Source: Didymodactylos carnosus (taxonomy: Eukaryota; Rotifera; Eurotatoria; Philodinida; Philodinidae). From it: a stretch of 33,588 bases of DNA. The translations under genes and the position numbers were made by a program. Below, in pieces: positions 1 through 11,232 of the stretch. Position 1 is the stretch's first letter, and each line of letters begins with the position of its first letter. The stretch covers positions 1 to 33,588 of the forward strand of contig CAJNOQ010001285.1 in NCBI GenBank assembly GCA_905250885.1, read 5' to 3'. The notes under the pieces are model-generated. The model ran no database searches and was not told the DNA's origin. It worked only from the letters and a program-made list of their open reading frames with translations.

Positions 1-179
1 ATTTTGCTAAACTGAAACTGTATAAAGAATGTAGAATTTAGTGAAGAAACACAGAATATTTATATTATTATTTTCTCACTGGTCTCTCTTTATATAGCCA
101 GAGACAGACTTGTCTATGACTAGACTTGTAGTCCTACTCTGGCTACCTGAGATCACTCCTCTATGTGAAAATATCAGAT

Positions 180-400
180 GAACAATACTCATGAGTATTT
201 TACCGAAAGTGGTATGAGTACTCAACAATACCCAAGCATGAGTACTCAAAGTCGTACTCCGAGTGCTTGTTACTCACTCATGGGTACTCATGTGAGTACT
301 CAGTAAGTAAAAAAATGTATGAGTACGTATCAGTACTCGTCCGGTTTTTCTAGCAGAGTACTTTTTGAGTACTCACACTTGAGTACATTCACTAGGGTTG
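180..400. repeat. GAGTACTC palindrome-word island
   Basis: About 220 bp densely packed with GAGTAC/GTACTC, often as the full palindrome GAGTACTC or TGAGTACTCA (for example near 217, 240, 293 and 377), separated by irregular spacers, so this is not a tandem satellite. Because the word is self-complementary, the stretch can pair with itself in many registers. A short hairpin lies just upstream (TAGCCAGAG at 95-103, CTCTGGCTA at 137-145). There is no coding frame. It is one of a series of islands in this window with the same architecture but different words. Confidence 0.75.
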
Positions 401-404
401 TCCA

Positions 405-560
405 CTACGTAGTTCACAACTTTCATTCGTTATCACGCAAGTAAAATGTCACAAAAAACTTTTTGTGAGCAATTTGTAAATGATCCCGAGTGAAACACTT
501 TTCTCACGTGTGTTCACACAATTGCACGATATTCACATACGCTCACATGTGGCTTCAGAA
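405..560. repeat. TCACA/TGTGA word island
   Basis: A run of TTCACA, TCACG, TTGTGA and CACGTGTG words in both orientations, including TCACATGTG near 545 and ACTTTTTGTGAG near 459. It directly follows the GAGTACTC island and has the same mixed-orientation texture. It may be part of the same element or a separate one. No coding content is seen. Confidence 0.5.
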
Positions 561-1748
561 TATTCCCGGTTGTTTTATTGTGTTATCAATAAAAACGAGA
601 AAAGAACACGTGCAAGTTGTTATATCATCTAAATGAGTTATGATAGTTATGTGCTAATTCATCGGTCGATTACCAGTCAACAAGCACCAATGCATTCGTT
701 AAGGCGCCCCCCTCTGGAATTCGATGTTTTCTTCAAAACTGAAGTAACCATACGGTTCAATATCCCAAAGTGTCATCTTTCAGAATCCATCTCAGTTTGC
801 CAAAAATTCAATGTTTTTGGAGTTTTTGAAAAAGATGTCTGAAAGCCTTAAAAATCACCTTTTCCTAAATTTCACATTTTAATTAAAATTAAGTTTGTCC
901 GTTTTAACAGACATGGTACTATGTTGAGCGGAGCGATCTGATCAGAATGAGATGTCCAGCAGGTTTGCACGCCTTCGTCTTGCAGAGTTATACTAGTTTT
1001 GCTAAAGGCGCTGAACTGCAATTAATGAAGTGATGACGCCATTGCTTAGAATATGGTTTTGGCGCAGCAAAGTTGTATTAACTTCTAGAAGATTCGTCGT
1101 AAAACCTTCTTTCTTTTTTATTTTAAAGCTACGACATTTCTGTAAAATTTGATCCGCAGTGATTTTTGTTTAGAGATAAGTGGCAAATACTCCGCCGAAT
1201 TAGGGTTATTTTCCGAGGTCTGACTTAAAATACGTGTAGGCAATGAACCGAAGCGAAATTCAAAAATCGCTGTGGATCGAATTTTAGATTTAGGTGTCTA
1301 CTTTCATTTGAGGCCTCTCGCAGCTTTCTACATCTTCCAACAAAAAAACCTTAGCGCTTTTGCTAAGAGCCCTATTTTCCCCCTGGTCACGCAATAACTC
1401 GGTAGCGCGTCAACGTTTCGATCTCGAATTCTTTGCATAAGCTAGTAGGACAGTAAGCATTAGTCACTGAAAGCACCATTGAAATCGGATGTAAGATGAA
1501 AAAGTTTTTTCCTGAGGGGGGGCCTTAAAGCAGATAATCATAACATATTTTCAAATTATTCTCGAAAGAATGATAACATTTTTTCTGTCGAACTTATTTT
1601 TAATGCATTACTATGTATAAGACTTCTCCCAACTATCAACGTGATTTCACTATATCTTCTATCAAGGATGATGATTTCAAAAAGAACGTTAAATCAATAT
1701 CTTTTTGTCAATATGCCATACGATAATGACACGTGCAATGGTTATCGC
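561..1748. other. Intergenic, no gene recognised
   Basis: No open frame here resembles a known protein. A 69-codon frame at 633-842 has no recognisable domain and no splice context. The stretch 900-1540 is less AT-rich than its surroundings and may be old transposon-derived sequence, but I cannot name a family. Confidence 0.5.
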
Positions 1749-2490
1749 TAAGGTGCCAACAATGCAAACTTACAACAATAATTTTTTTTCAACTTATTTC
1801 ACATCGAGCTCATCGAGCTGATTAAGAAAATGTATCTTTTAATTTTTGAAAAAAATGTTCATGTTGAAGAATCGAAAATACTTTAAGGATGTAAAAACTC
1901 GAAAAATCCTTCAAGTTCGAATCTTTAATATCTCTGGATCACAAATTGAGTCGATTTGTGTGTATTTCTATCTTATCCAAGCACTTTAATTTTTTCCGAT
2001 TTTCATCAAATTACCGAGATTTCATCGAAAACTGAAAATCAACTAAAAATTTCGAAACACATATTAGTCGACTCAGTTTTTGATCCTGACTCCAAATATA
2101 TTATTTTTATTGTATAAAAGTTGAGTTCTGTTGGAGAAAAATTGATAATTACTGGAAGAATTCCGACTTTTTCGCCTCTGATTTAGAAAAATGAGTTTTT
2201 CCAGCAACAAAATAAAATTTTAAAAAAAAGTGCGACATATTTTTAAAGCCCGGCTTACAACGAATCTACTAAGGTACAAATGACGCTTCAGTCCCTAATA
2301 CAAAATACTAGATAGGCTAACAAAATTCTTTTTTTTTTTCGAGTTTTTACACCCTTAAAGTATTTTCGATTTTTCAACATGAACATTTTTTTCAAAAATT
2401 AAAAGATACATTTTCTTAATAGCTCGATGAGCTTGTGTGAAATGAATTGAAAAAAAATTATTGCTGTAAGTTCGCATTATTAGCATCTTA
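1749..2490. repeat. Nested foldback (inverted-repeat) element, about 740 bp
   Basis: Outer arms 1749-1906 and 2335-2490 are inverted copies with scattered mismatches; both contain the run AAAATGTATCTTTTAATTTT in opposite orientation. Inside lies a second inverted pair at about 1934-1965 and 2055-2088, sharing GATC and GAGTCGA/TCGACTC words. No transposase frame lies between the arms, so a non-autonomous foldback or MITE-like element is the simplest reading. A target-site duplication was not identified. Confidence 0.8.
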
Positions 2491-4101
2491 CAACAATATT
2501 TAAATAACGATTAATATAAATGGAATCTAATGATCGTATGTAGTTATAAACGAATATACTAAACGAAACATTGAGAACATACGTTTTGATGACTTTTGTA
2601 GTCAACAGTGGCACATTTCATTGCTAAAATATCCTATACTAACAATAACATCATTTTTTTTGTAAAAGCAAGACCGAGTAACTTTAAAGTGTTAAATCTT
2701 CTAGGAAACTATCTCCTATTGAAAATGTTCAACATAATTCTTTACGATCTCAGGATATAACTCTCTTTTTTGAAAATAAGAAGAGTTAATTACAGCAAAA
2801 TTTGAGTTATCTGAAAAATTTGAATTTATCTTTTAAAACAGAAAAAATTAGGAAATAGCGCCGTCTATTCTACACAATGATATTTGTCCTTTCTGATTAG
2901 CTGAGAAATAAACCAATAAAATAACAATAAGTCACCGATAGATAAAAAGAAAATTTACGACTTGATACAGTTATTGCATTACATTAGGATTGTCATTTAC
3001 ATTGAATAAAAGCAGAAGTAGACCCGTTGGAATATAAACAATCCAGAATAATTTTTGTTTTTGATGTTTTTAGAAATTTTTCAGTCTTTTTAGCCAGAGT
3101 TATTTTAATAATTGTAACTGTATCTATTCGAAATGATGATGCTTTCTTTCGGGAGGATATCTAAGAGAGAAAGCGTTTTAAAAATAAATTAAAATGGCCA
3201 TAAGAATGTTTTTATGCATATGTGTCGGACCTTTTGTCCGAATTATTAAGTAAAACATGCGTTAACGGTTCTTAAAACAATAGTCATGTATTTTGTTGAT
3301 AGATAAGGATATGAATTAGATAATGAAGTTACTGTTTTCGAAGGTAAGAAACTCTCATCGTATTACGCATTAGATCCACAAATAATTGTTACGTGGGATG
3401 AAAATATTCCATGCCATTTTTCTCGTACATAACTTGTTGTTTTTTTCTAAGACATAGATACAGTGATTATTACTGTAAATTTATCACAAGCTCCTAAAGA
3501 GATGTTTGATAATAATTTTCAATGGAGAAAAATGTTAATAATAATAATTTACTTTTGTAACTCATGTATTTTAAATAGTTCGTTGTCGCATGAACATTTA
3601 CTAGAAGAAACTGCTCAAAATCAAATATCGGTAATATTGCTCATTCATCTCATTCACTGCTGTTTGAATACACAAACATATAGCGAAATGTTTATAGATG
3701 AATAAAAACATGGTCTCCGGTTGTTTTCGTTCAAAGCGAAGGACTAATTTTAGCACACAGTCAGTAATCAAAAAAAAATTTTCGACGGACTAATGGCTGA
3801 TGAGAAAATACAGAAAGGTAGCTCACAACTTAATAAATTTTTGAGGAAATTGTCAACGTTCTTCGTCCTAATCACAAACACTAATCAAGAAATATGATCA
3901 TACAAAATGTTAAATGACAATATTATTTCGATGAACCAGGTATACAAGTTAGAGATTTAACACGATGGTGTGAAGTTCCTAAACTATGGTCAGCGTATTT
4001 TTTCTCCTGAACTTTATATAATTACAAACAATGATAGAGCTAAAAATATTTTCCTGCAAACGTTTATTTTTCTATTATAGATGTGTTGTTATTGTTAATA
4101 A
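2491..4101. other. Intergenic region upstream of the kinase gene
   Basis: AT-rich sequence with no complete gene. The 80-codon frame at 3463-3705 has no recognisable domain. A 22-codon frame at 3942-4007, reading IQVRDLTRWCEVPKLW, looks coding-like but is isolated. It may be a relic exon or chance. The start of the kinase gene at 4102 follows AT-rich leader sequence; no promoter element could be identified with confidence. Confidence 0.4.
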
Positions 4102-6698
4102 ATGGCCTCACGTGTTGATCCTATTCCCATTCCTCATCTGAAGGGGTACGTGTTTGGTGAAAAACTTGGTGCTGGTAGTTATGGAACCGTATACAAAGCA
4201 AAAGCAGCCTCAGTGCGTAAATTACATAAAAGATACTAAACTAATTTAACAAATATTTATTTAAATTACAGACGCCAATTCAGCGACCGTCATCCGCCAC
4301 ACCTCAACGACCTTCATCAGCCACGCCTTTCTCGCGTCCCTTACCATCGACATATGCTATTAAATGTATTGATCGTAAAGGATTGAATAATACAACACGG
4401 GATCTACTTGTCAATGAAATTCGATTATTAAAACAGATAAAGCATGAAAATATTGTAGAAATGTACGATTTTCAGGTATTATCAAAGTCCTTCAAGTGTT
4501 TTTTATCCATCTCTTTATTTCTGTTTGTTGTTTTAGTACGATGAAAACTATGTATGTTTACCATAACAGTTGAAATATACAGTTCACAAATTAATTACAA
4601 GAACTTTAGCGGTAATATTTCATTGTTTTAGATTTATATCGTGATGGAATATTGTGCTGGAGGAGACTTGTCCATGTTCATTCGTTCAAAAGACCAATTA
4701 CCTGAAAGGCGAGCAAGACCATTTGTACAACAAATTGGTAAGATGGTAAGGAACAGAAAAACCTCAGTTCAAACACTGTTACTGTTAAAGTCAAGCACCA
4801 TAGTATCACACTAACGATTCATTAAAAAACTCGATCGAAAATTTTCTAGAATTACATCAGCGACCATTATTATATATACATTTATTTATACAAATTATTA
4901 ACACAATACTAAATTAATGAATTATCCTCTCTTTTTTCTAGCAAAAGCTATCAAATTTTTGTATGATAAACACATTGCTCATATGGATTTGAAACCTGAA
5001 AATGTGTTATTAACAACATCAGAGGTGAATCCAACTCTTAAAATTGGCGGTAAGTTATTATTCATATATATAAAGATATTTTATCTGTTATTATTTAGAT
5101 TTTGGTGTGGCACAACATATTTCTAAGAATCGCTTGGGAACTACGATTCGTGGCACGCTTCTTTATATGGCACCCGAAATTCTCTCATCTACAACTTATG
5201 ATGGTTTGTTTTAGTCTGTAATCAACTCATCTTTTATCTAAACTTCATCTAAATTTTTAGCGCGTGTAGATTTATGGAGCATTGGTGTCATTCTCTATGG
5301 TAATGATTCATCTAGGTGTTTTTTTTAAGGTGTTACATATTGATTCTATATTTTGTAGAGTGTTTATTTGGTAGACCTCCGTTTGTTTGTCTCACTGTTC
5401 AAGATCTTGTCGAAACGATTAAATCAAATGAGCCTATAGACGTATGTAAAATAGTAGAATTAAAAGAGATGTGGTTATAAAATATTTTTAAGATTACTTA
5501 GATTCCAGCTGATGCAAGAATAACAACAGATTGTCGTGATTTATTAACGAGATTATTACAACGTGATCCTACTAAACGAATTAGATTTGAAGCTTTTTTT
5601 AGACATCCATTTGTTGCTAATGATATTAGTTCTCAGCTTGCTAGAGCAGTATGTTTATTTGCAATTCTTCTTTGATTTTGAGAGAAAGTGAATTGTATTA
5701 CATTTTCTAGGATGAACTACTCCAGACAGCAATAGCATTTGAACAGGCAGGCAATTTAAACAAAGCTCTTAAACATCGTATATGTGCACTCGATGAATAT
5801 GCTTCATTTTTGAAAAGTAACTATATGCCAAACAAATGATCGCAATAGTGCTAGTCATTCTTATTCTTATAGTTGATCCAATTCCTGAACGTCGTAGAGC
5901 CATTCGACGAAAGGTAACAATTTAGTTTACTTCAATTGATTATTTCATATAGAATTTCTATTTTTCTTTTCAAAGGTGCAAGAAGGAATTATTGAAGCAG
6001 AAAATTTGAAACGTCGAATGCACCCAGCATTGGCCCTAGAAACATCAGCCGTACTAAAACCACAAACTGTATCACCAACCGTTCCAGTAAACGGAATAAA
6101 TTTACGTGAGTAATTCGGAAACACATTTTGACGTGAATTGTTTAATCATGCATACTTTATAGTTGAATTATCAAATGATCCAAATGTTGATGCAGCCTAC
6201 AAACGTTGTCAACAAGGAAATGTTTTTGTACGTTCAAAATTTACTCTTTCATTAGATATGTAGTATTTATGAACTTTCTTTTAAGGCAAACCAACGGAAA
6301 TATCGACAAGCATGCGAAGAGTATGAAAGTGGAATATCTGGGATGTTAACTGCGATGCAATGTAAGTTGAAGCATAATCTTATGTTCTATTGTTATTTCG
6401 TTTTTTGATTTTTTAAGCGGAAACAAATTTAACAAAGAAGAAAATTTTACATGATATGGTATGTGCCAGAGACAATATCACAGCTTTTGATTTATTTCTT
6501 CAATTGTCATCTACTATTGTTTAGATATCAAGTTATTTGACAAAAGCCGAAAATTGTAAAAAATATGCTGAATCTGAAACTTTAGACTTACAGATAAATA
6601 AAATAAAAGAGGACAATGCGGATTTGACATTGGATGGAACAAATGATGATCTGGGTGAAAAACAACAGCAGCAACAAGGACATTGTCTTGTACAGTGA
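4102..6698 (+). CDS. ULK3: ULK3-like serine/threonine kinase with MIT repeats (16 exons)
   Basis: Exons: 4102-4212, 4272-4475, 4537-4551, 4632-4737, 4942-5049, 5099-5203, 5261-5299, 5359-5441, 5502-5648, 5711-5816, 5873-5913, 5976-6105, 6163-6227, 6286-6361, 6418-6458, 6525-6698. All introns are GT-AG, and the joined frame gives 516 residues (human ULK3 is about 472). Kinase motifs: glycine loop GAGSYG (24-29), lysine K68 in YAIKC, alpha-C E86, catalytic HMDLKPEN (D161), DFG (182-184), APE (206-208). Two MIT-like three-helix regions follow at about 307-378 and 402-475, and the C-terminus GHCLVQ resembles the end of ULK3. In animals ULK3 phosphorylates GLI factors and ESCRT-III subunits and acts in Hedgehog signalling, the abscission checkpoint and autophagy. 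Oddities: a Pro/Ser insert with QRPSSATP twice before K68 and a 15-nt exon. The kinase and MIT order is firm; the exact orthologue is less certain. Confidence 0.9.
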
Positions 6699-8056
6699 TT
6701 TATATGTCTTTGTTTTTTTTTCATATCTATACATAACGTTACTTTTTTGTAAGATGAATGATACAAAAAAACAGTTTTTTTTATTTCTCAGTTGAATTTT
6801 AAATTTAAAATCAAAAATAGTGAACATACTCTCTTTTTTTTGGCTCAGAATAATACAAAATCTATCATATTAACCATTAGTAATGTTTATTAGGTTGACG
6901 AGGACTGTGTCGCAAATGGAGTCATACATTAGGGTAGAGTGTACAACTGAATGTGTCTTCGAGGCAGTATGAATCAAATAAAGACCGTCCGAGAGTAGAA
7001 TCCCTAGAGGCACTGTGCAAAAATTACTGTTTTAATAATCTTTCGTTGAATAAAACGACAAAATTCTCAATTAATCGGAAGGTGCACATCCTCCCGATAT
7101 TTGCGACCCTGGACGAAGAGAATATCTGTGGTATAAAGTTCGAGTCAGAAACTAATAGTGACTCTTTTTGTAATGCAAATGCATTTTTATGACACTTTTT
7201 CTTCGATGAGCTGGTTTGCTTGATTTTGTTTCGCTTGATTGCTCCAAATCAACCTTCGTCGAGATTGTAATGTTGACAAACACGTGATTTAGTTGTTTGA
7301 CTATTTGACTAGTCTGTCTTTATTGAAGATTTAAAAGATTAAATTTAAGTTTCTATATTGTTGCACGGCACTCCTTTGTGTTTTGAGTATTTCATTTCGG
7401 CTAACACACTCTGTTTCTCTATTATTCAGTGGCATTACTAAAAAACACGAACATCTGCCAACCAGAGTTCCGTATGGACTGCACTCAAACTTTCAAGACC
7501 ATAGACTCAAAAAAAAATTTTGGATTTATTTGCACCGAGGAAAAATCAGTACAAAATAGGTAAAAAATACTAAAAAACTACCCTTTTAGAGTCCATGGAC
7601 TCGGACTGGAATGCAGTGGACTCAGAATTTTGAGTCCATACGGAGTTAGTCAAACGATAGGGTTCGTCGAACTACTACCGATAGGCTCAAAGCAGCTTGG
7701 TGTTCTTGCTTTTATTTTATGGTATAGGCGTTCGTGACTGCTCATAGAAAATGCATGCTTGAAAGCAAGTACATCTGACTATGGTCCCTCGTTAGTGGCA
7801 ATTTTCATCACTCTTTTAAATTGATGCAGGAAAACAATTGAAAATCAGAAGAATCAAATCAGGATATCTGAGCACTCTGTTTCGAACGGTGATTTCGAAA
7901 GAATAAACTATTGAAAAACGGCTTTTTTATGGACTTTTTCAAGTTTTTGTCCTATGCGAACGAGAATTCATTTTCAAACCACTTTCGGTATTTTTTTGTT
8001 GTAAAAATTAATCCACAGCTTGTAATCTAAGTCTTGAATATCGATTATAGTACGTA
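6699..8056. other. Intergenic, mostly featureless
   Basis: Downstream flank of the kinase gene, with no clear AATAAA signal close to its stop codon. The 79-codon frame at 6953-7192 is unrecognised. A palindrome-word island at 7463-7650 is listed separately. The rest shows no gene or RNA. Confidence 0.4.
7463..7650. repeat. TGGACTC/GAGTCCA word island with hairpin ends
   Basis: It contains the perfect 14-bp palindrome GAGTCCATGGACTC (7589-7602) and several further GGACTC/GAGTCC words. The two ends are inverted copies: CCGTATGGACT at about 7470-7480 and AGTCCATACGG at about 7633-7643. This is the same design as the other islands (end-to-end folding plus a repeated internal palindrome), with a different word. 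Confidence 0.7.
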
Positions 8057-8512
8057 TCTCTTTGGACACAAATATTAGTTTCGTTGCTAGTTTAGATTAT
8101 TTGTTTCTGGTACAGGTGAGAGCTGGACAAGTCAAGTTAAAATCACTTAACAATTTTATGACTCATGAGTTGACTTGATTTTTCAATTCAGGTCATGAAT
8201 ATTTTTAGCAATCCAGAATTTATGTAAGAACCAGTTTGTTTTTCAACTTTTATCGTGGTGTGGTGATATTACTGCGCTAGTTTATTTAGTCAGTCGCTTG
8301 TAACTTCACGTGGATTGGAAAGAGTTTTTATAATGCATGGCTTGATTTGATTTGTGACCTAGAAAATCCCTGATTTTCTTAATTCTGCTTCTGCTGCTCT
8401 AATCGAATCAATATTTAGTCAGCGGAAAAAATTAACACATTCTGAAATTTTAGAACAATTTGAAATGGCAGAAGCTGGACGAATGTTGTCAAATACAATA
8501 GATAAGAAACAG
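8057..8512 (+). pseudogene. Broken partial copy of the ACSF3 gene
   Basis: 8057-8115 matches the 3' part of ACSF3 intron 3 and the start of exon 4 (14299-14366) almost base for base. 8389-8512 matches the following part of exon 4 (about 14367-14490) with more differences. About 275 bp of unrelated sequence (8116-8388) interrupts the copy. Because intron sequence is included, the copy arose at DNA level, not by retroposition. It lacks every other exon and cannot encode the enzyme. It retains EILEQFEMAEAG in frame where the main gene has an extra T. It lies in the same orientation as ACSF3, about 6 kb upstream. Confidence 0.85.
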
Positions 8513-8736
8513 TTCAACTTTTACTTTAAACCAAGTTTGTTTGGAAATCTGATTCTATTTAAAGTAGATCAGAGACCATCGGTGAGTAGTGTTTTCATTT
8601 CCTTCAACACAGATATGTTTGGCGTTGTTGAAATTTGAATTGAGTGTTTTATGGAAAGTATTTTTATATGTATTCCATAAATAACTATCAATAAACAGAA
8701 AATTCTAGTCTCAGAATAGTCGTAATCGTAGAAAAC

Positions 8737-8742
8737 TTTATT
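8737..8742 (-). promoter_or_regulatory. Candidate poly(A) signal for the PsuG-PsuK gene
   Basis: AATAAA on the minus strand, about 80 nt past the stop codon at 8825-8827. Its position and spacing fit a metazoan polyadenylation signal. No transcript evidence is available. Confidence 0.5.
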
Positions 8743-8824
8743 TGTACATTATTTAGAGAAGAACGATCCACCATGTCACATGCTCGGTTCTGTCAAGTTG
8801 AGATTGGTATTAATATAAGTACTG

Positions 8825-10911
8825 TTAGTATTGTTCAATACTGACATCATTCTTATACGTGTCATTTATCATTTGATCGGTGATTAACGATAGTTTGTTT
8901 GATATTGTTTTTTTGTCTTGAATTGTTGCTTTGGCCGCTAATAATCCGCATATAATTGCACTCTCGTTTTTTTTATTTGTCAATATTTGACTTAGTATAC
9001 CGGCACATAACGAATCACCAGCACCCGTAACATTAACAATCTTGTTATTTAAGTTGGATTTTAATTGATATCGTTTAATCCAAAAATTCTCATTTGAATC
9101 GTCATTATCGTTTCGTACACTAATCATTACACCATCAGCACCAAGTGTAACACAAATAAATTTCATATTTTTATTTGATTTCATTAATGTGCGCATATGC
9201 AAAGCTAGTGAAATATTGTCTTTGCAATTATCATCATTATTAATGATTGCTTCTAATTCTAAACGATTACAAAATAGCATATTTAAATGTTGAATAAAAT
9301 TTCGAATTTTCATTGCTTTTTTCGGACCACCGGCTGAAATAAATACAAGTGACTTTTGATATTCAATTGCTTTTCTAACTATACAATCCATAGTAGCCTC
9401 ACTCAAATTAGCATCAAACATAATCGAATTATTGTTTCGAATGTAATCAATATTTTCTTCAATAAACTGTGGTGTAAGAGAATGTTCATAAATATCCATA
9501 CTACCAAACCCACATAACAATTCATTTGATTTTTCATCTAACAATGATACATAGGTTGCTGTTAGTTGATTCTCTATCGCTTTTATGATTAATTGTTGTC
9601 GTGATGTTAATAAGGTTGATGACAGCAAATTGTCAGTTCCTGACACCGACAAGAATTGAACTGGGACATTAAATAATCCAAGTGCATTAGTTATATTATA
9701 AGCGACGCCACCGATATCATAGTTGATCTGAGATTTTAAAGTTGAACCACTGTCAATTTTAAATTTTTCACATAATTTTATGTGCATATCTATATTAATA
9801 CCACCAATAACTAACAGTTGAGATTTTTCATTTTTATCAGTTTTTGATGTCATACAAGCTAAAACAAAGCAGGAAGATCAACAACTGCTAAAAAATACTA
9901 CGATGTCTACTTACGATGTTGTTGATATTGTAATTTTGAAAGAGCAGCTGCTATTTGTGCTGCCACTTTTGCATTTTTATAAATCAATTTTTGGTTTGTT
10001 GGTATTGATTGTCCATCAGTTAAACGACGTACTTCTTGTAAAATATACGGTGTTACTTTATTTCCTCTAATATTCTGTTTTTTAGCTAAATCTAATGCTT
10101 CTTCAATTACATTGTTAATCATTTGCCCTTGTAATTCATGTTCTTCATCGATTGGTACCGCTAATAGAAGACCAGATTGTAAATTTAATTCCAACATATT
10201 GAATACAAGCTGTGCTGCATCTTCGATAGTTTTCACTGAGCCACACGAACGATATCCACTTGATTTTGTAAAAAAATTTGGAAATTCATCTGTCGTATCA
10301 TACGTATAAACACCAACGCCTTTTGTTTCAAGATATTCTAGTGTACGAGGAATGTCTAAAATGGATTTTACACCACTTGATACAACACATACTGGTGTAC
10401 GACCAAATTCATCAAGGTCAGCTGAAATGTCAAATGTATCTGTGACATCCCGGTGAACACCACCAATACCTCCTGTTGCAAATATGGGAATTCCAAGACG
10501 ATGTGCAATGAGCATTGTTGAAGAGACAGTAGTACCAGCTGTTAGTTTTTGTGATAGTAAATAGGGTAAATCTCGTCGTGATGCTTTAAATGTTTGCTTA
10601 TCTGTTGATCCCAATCGTTCAATCTCTTCATGAGTTAGACCGATTTTAATTTGACCATCGATAAGTGCTATCGTAGCTGGAATACAACCGTTTTTACGAA
10701 CAATTTGTTCAATTTCAAATTGTGTTTCAATATTAATTGGTTTCGGAAGACCATGTGTTAATATGGCTGTTTCTAATGCAACAATCGCTTTTTTTTCTTC
10801 TAATCCGCGACGAACTTCTTCACTGGCGCAGAAAAGTTTTTTACTATACGGTAATGAAGTATAATATCGCACATTGGGAACTATTAAACGTATCGTAGTA
10901 AATATTCTCAT
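8825..10911 (-). CDS. Bifunctional pseudouridine-5'-phosphate glycosidase / PfkB pseudouridine kinase
   Basis: Exon 1 is 9915-10911 and exon 2 is 8825-9858, with a 56-nt GT-AG intron (9859-9914; donor GTAAGT, acceptor TTTTAG). Splicing removes the apparent glycosidase stop and joins ...QQH-P-C-MTSKTD in frame, giving 676 residues. Residues 1-332 are PsuG-like: ALETAILTHGLPKP with E47, KASRRDLP with K109, ATGGIGGVHR, SSGVKSILDIPRTLEY with K182, and a conserved-type Asn near 306. E47, K109 and K182 have the same spacing as the E. coli PsuG active-site residues. Residues 335-676 are a PfkB ribokinase fold with GGVAYN (382-387), TLGADGV and the GAGD anion hole/base (611-614). The protein would phosphorylate pseudouridine and then cleave the product to uracil and ribose 5-phosphate. 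The N-terminus (MRIFTTIRLIVPNVRYY) is basic and lacks acids, so a mitochondrial presequence is possible. Unspliced, it would look like two genes 53 bp apart. The same fusion order is known in other eukaryotes. Confidence 0.9.
9859..9914 (-). other. 56-nt intron joining the PsuG and PsuK halves
   Basis: On the minus strand this segment begins GTAAGT and ends TTTTAG. It interrupts a His-Pro junction after one base of the Pro codon. Its length equals many other introns in the window. An in-frame stop lies just after the donor, so retention would yield the glycosidase alone. Confidence 0.85.
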
Positions 10912-11232
10912 GCTTTCTTTCTCTTTTTTCTTTTAGCAGAGATGACTAACTCACAGTCTGACAGGGATGAGAGAAGGTGAATATATTTCATTGTTTAAGA
11001 AAAAAGATAAGAACGTACACGGCAGTCTACATGAATATCTCCTACAATGTTCTTAGACTGATAGGCGTACCTCAAATTAAATAAATTTGAACTGTTACTG
11101 TTCTAAAATTATTATCCTTCTCATTCACACTGAAGAAGAAACAATTTACGCTAGTCTTTTAATCTTCTAATCGTTTTCTTCAAATGTGTATTAACTGAAG
11201 TAAAACTTTTTGACCGATTACTAGCGGCATAC
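10912..11232. other. Upstream flank of PsuG-PsuK
   Basis: About 320 bp between the bifunctional gene's start codon and the left long inverted repeat. It contains no gene. It presumably includes the minus-strand promoter, but no element can be named. Confidence 0.35.

Noticed and set aside
180-400. CRISPR-like array of repeats
   Set aside because: Words are degenerate and palindromic with irregular spacing and no fixed repeat-spacer pattern; the genome is eukaryotic.
6533-6827. Minus-strand frames of 77-79 codons
   Set aside because: Antisense of the last ULK3 exon and its A/T-rich 3' flank; the peptides are low complexity.
10112-10309. 65-codon plus-strand frame
   Set aside because: Antisense of conserved PsuG coding sequence.
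8825-10911. Two separate genes (operon-like pair)
   Set aside because: The donor, acceptor, 56-nt intron length and exact frame joining favour one spliced gene.
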